Shown piece by piece: positions 54,611 to 63,407 of a stretch of 64,000 nt of DNA (its first letter is position 1; each line of letters starts with the position of its first letter). Location of the stretch: positions 106,344,185 through 106,408,184 of the forward strand of contig OX352773.1 of the NCBI GenBank assembly GCA_947095535.1, given 5' to 3'. The notes under the pieces are model-generated. The model did not search any database, was not told where the DNA came from, and was given only the letters and a program-made list of their open reading frames with translations. Both the position numbers and the translations under genes were made by a program. Source of the stretch: Poecilobothrus nobilitatus. Taxonomy: Eukaryota > Arthropoda > Insecta > Diptera > Dolichopodidae.

Positions 54611-57600
54611 ACTTATCAACACGTGACTTTTCCTATTATATCCATACGGTAAAGAACTACCATCTTCATTAAATTTTTGTTTTTCGATTTTGGGTGATAA
54701 TTTTTTATTTCAGGAATCGTAAGTACATCGTGATTTTTATTTCGACGAATATTTTCTGAAGTGACGTATGTGTCTGTACTATTCAATGAATTTAAAACTG
54801 CTTTCTTTATGCTATTAAAATTAATTTTTAGTGAAGCTTCATAAGTAAGAGAGAATCCTTTAACTTTACAAACAATTTTTTCGGTATTATCTTTTGTACT
54901 GTAAATTTTGTAGGCGTAGTTCTTGGAACCATCACTTACAAATTCTGTAATATAACTCCCTATACCATAACACTCTAACTCATCTGTCATGTCTCCTATA
55001 AATTCTCCTGTTTGTGGTTCATATTCTCCTTCTCGGCTAATATAAAACACTGAATTGGTGTCATAATATAATACTCTACTATCTAGCTTCTCTAGATAAC
55101 TGTAAAGTTGAAGACGAGCATGTGTTGTTGTATAAGCAGCGATACTTACGTTGACAGTAGATAAAGAAGTTGCTGCTTCTTCTTTATACTTCCAGCTAGC
55201 CACTATGTTTTCTTCATTTACTGGAAATATGCGACATACTTCTACAGAGGGGTTTGTTATTAACTCGTAATGTTTAAAAGGTTGATTTATAATGGTGGTT
55301 TGTTGTTGATTTTCCTTTTGCCCAAATTTTCCCCAAAATGAGTTTAAAATAATCTTAGCAAAAGATCTAAAACTAGGATTATTAAGTACTTTATCGTATT
55401 CTAATTTAATTTCTTCCTTTTCAAAAAAACTATCAATATATTCTTCCTTTTCGTTTTGAGTTTGACATTTTATTGGCCACCCAAAAGCTTCTTGTTTAAT
55501 CTTTATAAATTTATTCATCATTTTAGTCAATAAACCATCAATACCATTGCAATTGTCATATTTTACTCTTTCGTATTCCCAAACTTCATAAATATTTAAA
55601 AGTTTATACCCTTTTTCAATTGCTTTTTTAAGTTCATCAATTATCCAAGTTCCTGCTAATGCTCTTTCATCGTCCGTATGTTCACAGTATTTTCCTTGAT
55701 ATTTTTGTTCACTACAAGTGTTACATAGTGAGAATATCAATTTATTATTTTGTTTGACAGGTAACACGGGGTGTAATAGATTTGTTGGTGGTAAGATTTT
55801 ACATTTAATAATACCGTCAATAGCATTCTGTTTAACTTAGAGCAAGTATCTTCTCCAACATAAATCGTAGGATGCTTTATGGGAAATTTTCCTCGTTTGC
55901 AAACATATGGGTATAAGGAACATACATCTATGTATTTAATTTGTTCTCCTTGTTTACATTTATAATATGTGTAAGTATTTCCCGTTCTTCCGCCATAAAA
56001 TGCATCACGAGGATTTAAAGGAACTAAATTAATTAATGAATGATTTTCTAAATATCTCATATTTTCATTGTGTCTCATTAGCTCTCGGAATTCCATTCCC
56101 ACATCTCAATAACTTTATATCCACATGATTTTATAAACTCTGATCTCATTAATGTTTTTTCATATTGTAGATTCGAAGTATCGCCAGAGTTATCATGTAA
56201 TGGTATATCCCTCTGGTTTGTTAAACATTTTGGATGTCCATGATAATAGCAACCGTAAAATTCAAATATTTCTTTAGTCTCTTCGCAAAATCCATCGACT
56301 TTAACATTTCCGATTTGTTTTTCTTTTCCATTAAATGCACATTTCAAATCAATTTTTTCTCAAATCTTTTTCCCAAATAAGCCATTGCATGGCAATTTTT
56401 GACTCATTGCTTACCATCCTATATCCTGTTCTTGGTATAATACCTATAGTATTCGATTTGAGAAAATTTCTTCTATATACAAGATTACAGGCTGAAGCTA
56501 TTGTTGTTGCTTCTACAAATGGTTCCACATTACATTCTTCTATAAAAAATTTTCTGAAAACCAGACATGCTCTAGTTAGAATTTCAACATCATTTATACA
56601 GTATTCTAAAATATCTTTCTCCATATTAAATTCTGAGTTTCTATTTTGTTCATACCACATTAAAAATTCATTACGCTCATCTGCTTTCATTGTATTAGAG
56701 TTATAGTATTTAATTGCTGGAAGTGGGCCAATGTAATTTTCATTTTCCAATTTATTAAATAGATGCGGAAAATAACCCTTTTTCAAATTGATTGATAAAT
56801 TAAAAGCTTTTGGTAATTTTGCCAAGGCCATAGGAAAGTAATTCATAGAATCAATAAATTTAATATTATCAATTATCATAACAATAATTTTTGTACCTCG
56901 CATAATTAACTTTGGTTCAAGTACAGTTTTATTGAGTATATAATTCAAAATAAACTGATGGTCAAACGCCTGCCCATTATGAGCAATTATGACAATCTTT
57001 TTGAATTCCTTTCTTAATTTTAAAATAAATTCCATGGAATCCTCTATCACATTTTTCGTTTTAAAAATTCTCTCTCTTAATTTACATTTTCCACAGAAGT
57101 ATAGAGAATCAATGTAAATACATTTAAAGCATCTTAGCTGAGCCACACATAAACTTGGAACATGTTCTTTTATTTTTGTAGAGCTAATTTCTTCTTGTCT
57201 TGTTTTTAAATCATAAAATACGTAAATGCAATTTTCAAAATTTACTTTTGTTTTGTCTTGCTGAATGAAGCATTTATGGTTTTCAGGAACATGATTATCG
57301 CAAATCTTACAAAAATATTCTCCACATATATGAGTCCTACTGCTTTTATGAACTTTAAAACAAGATTTGCATTTTCTAATTTCTTCACAGATGCTTCTAT
57401 TTTTTGAACTGGAAGCCTTATGGCTTTCAAAACATGTTTGACCACGAAATGTTCGATTACACTGCATACATAAAATATTTTTAAGATTAAGTGAACAAGC
57501 TGGTGAGTTTTGACAGCAAGGGCAACTTTTCGAACATGTATGTTCATTTTTCTTAGAATACGGAATATGACATTCTTCACAATAAAATGCTGTGCAAAAA

Positions 57601-58065
57601 GCAGCTGTTAGTGAGGTTAATACATTGTAATGATTATTATGATATAACAAGTTAATTTTTTTCCCATTATTCAATCCTTCAAATATTATTTCTGCACCCC
57701 GTGTTCCATATTTATATACAACAATTTTGTGTTTCTGTAAAAATTTTTGAAATTGATTCAATTCACGAATTCCGCAACCTTCAGATGGAATTGTTATTTT
57801 TGATTTTTCTAATAATTTTAAAACTGTTAAAGTTTGAAGTTTTCATATATTTTTTCGAATTTTTCATAATCATTAAATTTTTCAATTTTAGCTATTGAAA
57901 CAACAAGTGCACGCGGTAAACATAAATTATCGCTATTTTTTATTGCTATTATTCCTCTCCTTTTTAAGCATTGCTCATCAAAATTTTAATATTTATTACT
58001 TCTACCTCTACCAACGGGTAATTTAACATGGGTAACTGTTAAACAAAAAGTGTCTGTACTTAAAC

Positions 58066-58129
58066 CTGTAGACGTAAAACAAAAATAGTTTATAATAAAT
58101 GAAGCCAAAAATGTATTATAAATAACTAC
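58066..58129 (-). other. Spliceosomal intron (64 nt) in the polymerase gene
   Basis: On the minus strand the coding sequence ...QSNSEG meets GTAGTTAT at 58129 and resumes after a pyrimidine-rich ...TTTTGTTTTACGTCTACAG at 58066. Removing it joins the two frames in phase 1 (the Gly codon is split) and gives the residue order known for this region of Polinton polymerases. Unspliced, the frame ends at a TAA four codons after the 5' splice site. The length is typical of short insect introns. Confidence 0.75.
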
Positions 58130-58391
58130 CTTCTGAATTACTTTGGAAAACATTAGAAATTACACCCCAAACGTCGCTAAATTTTTGTTCATGAGCGGAT
58201 CTAAAACTGAGATACGCAGGACCTTGATGTTCGAAGCTCTCTCCACAAAATGGTAACCCAATCTTATCCCTGGAATTCACATCTTTCACAGTAATGTTGA
58301 TTATTTGATGTATAGCATACTTAATCCAGCTAATTGGTTCTCTATTGTCAGGTACGGATTTAATTACAAATTTTTTTTTGTGCCCGTTCAT
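58130..58391 (-). CDS. POLB: First exon of Polinton polymerase B
   Basis: 88 codons before the intron: MNGHKKKFVIKSVPDNREP, IKYAIHQIINITVKDVNSRD and AYLSFRSAHEQKFSDVWGVI. This N-terminal region precedes the Cys-rich part in these polymerases. The divergent TATA promoter for the plus-strand Q-rich gene lies 300 bases away. Confidence 0.7.
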
Positions 58392-58696
58392 ATTAAACCG
58401 TTTAACAAATGTCGAATTTTCACTTTCGATTATATAAGGTGTTATAGTTTCGGTAAGAAACTTTTGTAAAATAATTTTTTTTATACGAATTTTAGATGTT
58501 AAATGCTTGAATAACAGAATAATATTAAATTTTTAATACAGATTCACTCTGTTAAATGAACAATTACATTGTAATCAAAGGTTGCTTTAATAAATTATAG
58601 TTGTTTAACTAAAATCCCATCTTAATACTATCTTAAAATAGAAAGAATTGAAAAACAAAAAGCAATCTAAATTTATCTTCAATTCATTTTAATTAG

Positions 58697-58734
58697 TATA
58701 AATACATCGGGATTTTATACAAAAAATATCAGTT
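58697..58734 (+). promoter_or_regulatory. TATA box and TCAGTT initiator
   Basis: TATAAATA (58697-58704) is followed by TCAGTT (58729-58734), the arthropod initiator consensus. The initiator A lies 34 bases from the start of the TATA box. The ATG of the Q-rich gene is 24 bases further on. The spacing fits a minimal pol II core promoter. Confidence 0.6.
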
Positions 58735-58754
58735 TAATTTCAAACAAGCAAGAT

Positions 58755-59099
58755 ATGGCACAGGAATATTTAAACTTCTTCACGACTGCAGAAGAGGCTG
58801 CAACTGCCACAACTGCTACTATTAGTACAGCAGTGCGTCTTCCTGCGAAAAGGAGAAAGGCAAAAAATGAAGATGACGCTTTTACTCATCTTCATTAACA
58901 ACAACAACAACAACAACAACAACTACATCAACAGCATCATCATCAACAACAACAGCAACAACCGCAACAACAGCAACACCAACAGCAACAACAGCAACTA
59001 CAACAACAGCAACTACAGCAACAACAAGATTATCAGAGTAAGGCAACATCAAATCCCATCAGAAAAAGGAAACTTTTGGAATTATTTGGAGCCAAGTAG
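58755..59099 (+). pseudogene. Q/H-rich plus-strand protein of the Polinton, one stop
   Basis: A 114-codon frame: MAQEYLNFFTTAEEAATATT, then basic LPAKRRKAKNEDDAF, then a long run of CAA/CAG with His and Leu codons, and the tail DYQSKATSNPIRKRKLLELF. A single in-frame TAA (58896) at codon 48 sits where the CAA run begins, consistent with a CAA to TAA change. Basic clusters at both ends look like nuclear localisation signals. The alternative Asn/Ile frame over the repeat is a shadow. No family is recognised. It has its own TATA/initiator. Confidence 0.55.
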
Positions 59100-59204
59100 G
59101 CTCTATAAAATAAATAAAAAAAATTCTTTTATTAATGATTGTATAATAGATTGTAAATATGATTGTATGATTGTATGAATAATGATTGTATAGATAATTG
59201 TATA
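59100..59204. repeat. Degenerate GATTGTA simple repeat
   Basis: Repeated ATGATTGTAT/AGATTGTAA units. It directly replaces the C-terminal part expected of the minus-strand integrase gene. Confidence 0.75.
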
Positions 59205-59663
59205 TAACCATTTATAATTCCCATTTAAACTAAATGTTTTCCACATAGAATTCAATGTACGGTTAAATCGTTCAACAATTGATGCTTTTCATTCGCTAAA
59301 TGTGTGATAATGATTGATTGATTTTTCCTACATATAATTTTGAAATTGTAAATTAAAAAATTCCTTGCCTTGATCAGAGTGAATATTTTTTGGTATAACT
59401 TTAGCTCTAACAATAATTGTTTTTAAGGCATTTAAAACATTTTCAGCATTTTTTGTTTTCACAGGTTCAGCATAGGCATATTTGGAAAAAGTATCAATGA
59501 CCGTCAGCATATATTTATAACCATTATTAAATTTTCCATAAGGTATCATTTCGACTAAATCGATTTGCCACGTGTCATTTAGACCTTTCTGTTTGAATTT
59601 TTTTCTAAGAAATTTACGTCTTGCCTGTCTATGAATTTCAGTCACTATTTGAGCTCTTGACAT
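59205..59663 (-). pseudogene. INT: Retroviral-type integrase of the Polinton
   Basis: MSRAQIVTEIHRQARRKFLR, then the core: WQIDLVEMIPYGKFNNGYKY, VIDTFSKYAYAEPVKTK and IHSDQGKEFFN (second Asp). In the same frame after TAG (59328) and TGA (59289) comes KASIVERFNRTLNSMWKTFS, with the catalytic Glu. The D-D-E triad is therefore present but interrupted. After FSLNGNYKW the gene runs into the GATTGTA repeat, so the C-terminal chromodomain-like part is lost. It would join the linear element to host DNA. Confidence 0.88.
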
Positions 59664-59841
59664 TTTGTTTTAAAAATGTTAAAGGTAATGTTATAATAAT
59701 TATTATACATAAAATTATAGACCAAAGCATGGTTTAAACTAATCATCTAATTGAGTTTAATTTGCTTTTATACTTTTCTACATGAGTATATAACTCAACT
59801 TTTATTTTCAAATTTAATTCATTTCCATTCTGGTTGCTTAA
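59664..59841. other. Intergenic, integrase to acidic gene
   Basis: Divergent intergenic region with AT-rich TTATAATAATTATTATACAT near 59690. A promoter for the integrase is possible, but no clear TATA-initiator pair was found. Confidence 0.35.
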
Positions 59842-59946
59842 CAACTCACTGAAATCCTGCCTGATTCCACATCATTTCCATTTAAAGAAACTGTAGATGA
59901 TGTAAATACACAAGGTCAGATACAAGAAAATGAAATTACGTCCACC

Positions 59947-60150
59947 ATGGACGACGAAGATTTAGCGTTAACTGAGGAATTTATACCACCGTTCCAGATA
60001 GTTGAATTAGAAGACGAAGAAGAAGAAGTGGAAGAAGAAATTGAGGAACATGAGGAAGCAGTTCCATTTAATGAAATTTGGGACATAAATAATCAGCAGG
60101 GAGATCTTGATTATTTCAATGATTTAATAATCCTAAATAATTTTAATTAA
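59947..60150 (+). CDS. Acidic plus-strand protein of the Polinton, unknown
   Basis: The frame is open from 59842, but the ATG at 59947 has an ideal Kozak context (CCACCATGG). The protein starts MDDEDLALTEEFIPPFQIVE, has a Glu-rich run and ends EIWDINNQQGDLDYFNDLII. It is strongly acidic and probably disordered. Upstream codons include FPFKETVDDVNTQGQ, so a longer or spliced form is possible. AATAAA lies at 60203. It converges with the minus-strand gene ending at 60226. No family is recognised. Confidence 0.55.
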   Translation: MDDEDLALTEEFIPPFQIVELEDEEEEVEEEIEEHEEAVPFNEIWDINNQQGDLDYFNDLIILNNFN

Positions 60151-60202
60151 ATAATCTTTCATTAGAGTGTACAGAAAAATATTTGTCTATGTAAAACATA
60201 TA

Positions 60203-60208
60203 AATAAA
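60203..60208 (+). terminator. Polyadenylation signal AATAAA
   Basis: 53 bases after the stop of the acidic gene, and 18 bases before the stop of the convergent gene. Confidence 0.5.
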
Positions 60209-60225
60209 AAATAAAAATTTTTATA

Positions 60226-60786
60226 TTATTTGTTGTGATTTATTTTGTTTGTTTTATGTAGTATATTAGAGATTTGTTCCTTTAACATTACAGGAATTTC
60301 AAAAAATAACCTTGAATAATTACATTGTACATTAAAACGTTGTATTGGTACATAAATTTCTCTTTCTAACCTAAATACTTGTTGTTCGACACATAAATTT
60401 AGATATTCCCGAACATAGTCTTTTAAATTTAACTCAGCAGATTTATAATAGGTCATCATTGCGTGAAGAAAATCGCTTAAATTGTAAAACTGCTCTGCTT
60501 CTTCTTTGTTAATACTTATACTTTGCCTGTTCGCTGATTTTAGCCCATGATGAAAGTTCTGTTTTATATCTTTTATTATCAGCTTATCGATTTTTTTGTT
60601 AAATTTGTAACAAAATTTATTCCATTCATGATATTTTAAGACAATTGACTTTTTACCAATAGGGTGAATACTTGAGGCTTCAAATGACTCACAATCAAAT
60701 CCAACAGCAATTTTTAATGTATGACTCTTATTGAGAAAATATGTGTAACTTATCAATAAATTTGTGTTCTGACCTGGTGCTTCCAT
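60226..60786 (-). CDS. Unknown Polinton protein, 186 codons
   Basis: An intact frame starting MEAPGQNTNLLISYTYFLNK. Mixed alpha/beta content with KIAVGFDCESFEASSI, IKQNFHHGLKSANRQSISIN, FLHAMMTYYKSAELNLKDYV and REIYVPIQRFNVQCNYSRLF. I see no membrane segment or nucleotide-binding motif. Its place between protease and integrase, and its lack of stops in an otherwise broken element, are notable. It may be a lineage-specific structural or replication protein. The family is not recognised. Confidence 0.6.
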   Translation of the reverse strand: MEAPGQNTNLLISYTYFLNKSHTLKIAVGFDCESFEASSIHPIGKKSIVLKYHEWNKFCYKFNKKIDKLIIKDIKQNFHHGLKSANRQSISINKEEAEQFYNLSDFLHAMMTYYKSAELNLKDYVREYLNLCVEQQVFRLEREIYVPIQRFNVQCNYSRLFFEIPVMLKEQISNILHKTNKINHNK

Positions 60787-60904
60787 TCCTTTAATTTTAC
60801 TAAAACCTGTTTATATTGTTTTTATTATTTATACGTTTTAGGAACACAAATTTGTAATGAGTTATATTTTCCAAATACATTTTGAAAGGTACTTAAAAAA
60901 TATA

Positions 60905-61318
60905 CTTATCGTTTTCTACTTGATTTCCTTTATTAAATTTTTTTACAAAGGGGTTCATACTATAACCGCAACATCTATACCACGTATAAACACAACAATA
61001 TTGCCCACAGTCATCTGAATAGTTACTTTGTAACTGTTTCTCATTAAAAATTATACATTGGTTTTATAAGTAATTTAAAATTTCTAATTTATCTGGTTTT
61101 CTACCAAACGAATCAAAATGTTCAACACAGCCATTCTTTGGCTTTAAAATACCTAACCAATGTGTTCCCGGATCTTTTGATTTATCAGTGTTTACAATTA
61201 AAAAAGTTTGTTTTTCAATTACTCTGGGGAGTTGATCCAGAGCAAAAACTCCTTTAAAAAATTTACGTGTGTGTTTGTTACATCTTGATTTGTCACTTAT
61301 CTCTTGGGTATTCATCAA
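60905..61318 (-). pseudogene. PRO: Adenain-like cysteine protease of the Polinton
   Basis: MMNTQEISDKSRCNKHTRKF, KGVFALDQLPRV, then the catalytic His in DPGTHWLGILKP, the acidic residue in VEHFDSFGRKPDKLE, and, after an in-frame TAA at 61064, the Gln and Cys in SDDCGQYCCVYTWYRC (about 60991-61016). The order His-Asp-Gln/Cys is that of adenovirus-type proteases, which mature capsid proteins. The stop lies between the acidic residue and the Cys, so no active product is expected. It overlaps the upstream unknown gene by four bases. Confidence 0.85.
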
Positions 61319-61647
61319 TCAAATTGACTCAAGTTATATACTTTAGTTGTTTCTTTAATATAATTTAATAAAAACTCTTTTTTGATTTTTTTATTTGTTA
61401 TAATAACATCAAATTTTTCTAGTATTTGACAGAGCTCTTTATTTATTTTATCGTTGTACACAGTTCCAAAAGAGTAATTATCAAAATTATCATTTATAAA
61501 ATCCCTAGTTGGAAATTTATACCTGAGCTCTTTTACAAACTTCTTACAAGGTTCTTTAAAACCAACTATACAAATATCTTTCGCAAACAAGGTATTATTA
61601 TAATCACTACAAAATATTATATCCAGAAGTGCCCAAGACAGTGACAT
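61315..61647 (-). CDS. Unknown Polinton protein, 110 codons
   Basis: MSLSWALLDIIFCSDYNNTL, KDICIVGFKEPCKKFVKELR, RDFINDNFDNYSFGTVYND. The frame is intact, with its stop codon overlapping the protease start (TTGATGAAT). Such tight packing suggests co-expression, or that it was once the N-terminal part of a fusion. No family is recognised. Confidence 0.5.
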   Translation of the reverse strand: MSLSWALLDIIFCSDYNNTLFAKDICIVGFKEPCKKFVKELRYKFPTRDFINDNFDNYSFGTVYNDKINKELCQILEKFDVIITNKKIKKEFLLNYIKETTKVYNLSQFD

Positions 61648-61684
61648 TTTGTCAAATATTCAAATTTACTTTTATGTATGCTAT

Positions 61685-62964
61685 TTATAGGTTTGAGAAA
61701 ATATTTCGGTTTTTATCAATTTGTAAACTTGCATCAAATTCTCCATAAACAATAGCAGTCAGTGTAGATGTAAGTGGCTTTGATAGCCTTACCTCAATTC
61801 TAATTGTACCTTGACTTAGGAGATCTTGACACACTTCATTTCCTGATGCATCTGGAGGTAAATCAAAAGCTAGAATAAAAAACTCATTACTAAACATGGT
61901 TTTTGTTATCTGATGACCTTTATCATTATGGTAAATTCCAGTTCCTGAAAAGAGTGTACTGTATGCTCTTGTACAGCAATTATTTTCATCTGAAAAACTG
62001 ACTTCAATTGCTGAATTAGATATTTGAACACCATTTACGTTTAACACAAATTGTGAAATATCAAAATGTTTAAAATTGTATGGGTTTTTTGACCTTTTTC
62101 CAGAGTAACCTGCATTTTCTGTCATGCAAAAAATGATTGTGTTGGCAACTGTCCAATAAAAACATTATCAAGTGATATTGATGAACTATTCTGTGGTATG
62201 GTAAAAGTTTTTACCTCTACCCGTTTGTAATTGTATTTGGCATTAGTTTTTTCCTATACAGCATTATGTGCTAATAGCACACTAGGATTAATTGTTACAT
62301 GTCTCACAAATAAAGTAGCTTTTAAAATTTTCAGTTGAGATTCATCAGTATCATCTGCAAAGAGGTAAAAATCTAGTTTTTCTAATATTAGGATAACTCG
62401 AACATCGACATTGTTTATGAGAAGTGTAGGTTGGTTAAACATATCTAAATGTAGTTGCCCCATAAGTTCCACTACATTGCTATTTTGGTATAATTTTTGA
62501 CGTGCTTTTGCCACTATTATCTGTTTTTGCTATATTTGGCTTATCTAACATCCACCCACAACACTCCAAATGCGTTGTAGCGGCATCCGTACCATAATTT
62601 AACAATGATTCAATATAAGCTCTGTAATGACAATTGCCATCTGATGGAGATTCTTTCCATTTAGTTGAACATTGCATTGTTTTATTAATGAATGTAACAT
62701 ATTATTAACCACACTTGGTTGTTGTATAGGTGTTCCATCAGTTTTTTTTATCTTTATTCCATTGAGTTCCATCTTTTTTTAAAATTTGTACTTTTAATTT
62801 TAGATATGTCGAAGACAAGTCTCTATATGTATCACCGTGCCCTAGTGAAAAAAATTCTATGACAGATGGATTATCTAAAGAAGCAATAGGGTTATAGGAA
62901 ACTTCTTCAGATGAATAGGCTGTGTTTTAAAAATTTCAAGTTCTGATTTCATACATTCAATCAT
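61685..62964 (-). pseudogene. MCP: Major capsid protein (double jelly-roll) of the Polinton
   Basis: Start MIECMKSELEIFKT (62964). In order follow VVNNMLHSLIKQCNVQLNGK, YRAYIESLLNYGTDAATTHL, NVVELMGQLHLDMFNQPTLL, LKATLFVRHVTINPSVLLAH, RVEVKTFTIPQNSSSISLDN and VFIGQLPTQSFFA. A TGA follows near 62128, then YSGKRSKNPYNFKHFDISQF, and the end TAIVYGEFDASLQIDKNRNI. These are hallmark words of the Polinton major capsid protein. At least four frame changes and a stop occur. The original length would be about 425 residues. It would form the hexon-like shell. Confidence 0.9.
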
Positions 62965-63068
62965 AATTATTCAAAAATATCTTTTTGTTTGTTCTTGTTA
63001 TTAACTTTGCGTCGCTTCGACGTAAAATAATTTAAATTATTAATGAGAGGTCTTTTTATAGGTTTTCT

Positions 63069-63407
63069 TCATTTTCTTTTGCCTTGTCCATACATTTCAT
63101 TGAGTTTCCGAACTGCACCTCGTCTTACATTTTTCATTATCTCTTTACTTCGATCTTGAACCACTTCTTTTACATTTGCACCTGTGGCAATATCAGATAA
63201 TTCATTAATACCAGAGTTAATAACCTCTTTTTTTAATATATTAGCTCCAGACGTAAATATTGGTTTTAAATATCTAGAAAGACCACCGAAAAAGCTCCCT
63301 AACCCTCGTCCCCTTTGGTAAGGTACAATTGAGTGTAACAAAGGACCAATATCCTCAAGACCTTTTCCTGATTGAACTAAATAATATTTGTAGTACGCTC
63401 TTTCCAT
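63069..63407 (-). CDS. Small basic conserved Polinton protein
   Basis: An intact 112-codon frame: MERAYYKYYLVQSGKGLEDI, YQRGRGLGSFFGGLSRYLKP, ANILKKEVINSGINELSDIA, and a basic C-terminus RRGAVRKLNEMYGQGKRK. It has Gly-rich and amphipathic helical segments. A protein of this form (YYxYY...GxGIGSFxGGLxR) accompanies the capsid genes in many Mavericks and is thought to be a core or pVI/pX-like virion component. The role here is inference. Confidence 0.7.
   Translation of the reverse strand: MERAYYKYYLVQSGKGLEDIGPLLHSIVPYQRGRGLGSFFGGLSRYLKPIFTSGANILKKEVINSGINELSDIATGANVKEVVQDRSKEIMKNVRRGAVRKLNEMYGQGKRK

Larger units (their letters stand above)
54616..58391 (-). pseudogene. POLB: Protein-primed DNA polymerase B of the Polinton
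   Basis: N-terminus MNGHKKKFVIKSVPDNREP, then a 64-nt intron (58066-58129), then TFCLTVTHVKLPVGRGR and NLCLPRALVVSIAKIEKF. A Cys-rich region (57600-57240) holds several CXXC pairs. The exonuclease motifs are FYDLKTRQ (Exo I, with Lys for the catalytic Glu), IIAHNGQAFDHQFIL (Exo II) and YCINDVEIL (Exo III). Polymerase motifs: A = YIDVCSLYPYV, B = ILNSFWGKFGQ, C = LYYDTNSVFYI, with Asn for the second catalytic Asp. Breaks: TAA at 57986 and frameshifts near 57845, 56355, 56095 and 55838. The length without breaks, about 1,230 codons, is normal for the family. Confidence 0.92.

Noticed and set aside
56335..56706. 123-codon plus-strand ORF over the polymerase gene
   Set aside because: It is antisense to conserved exonuclease sequence and has no features of its own.
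58867..59178. 103-codon Asn-rich plus-strand ORF
   Set aside because: The CAA/CAG frame one base away has an in-frame promoter-proximal start, mixed Gln/His/Leu codons and basic ends. The Asn frame follows only from the repeat.
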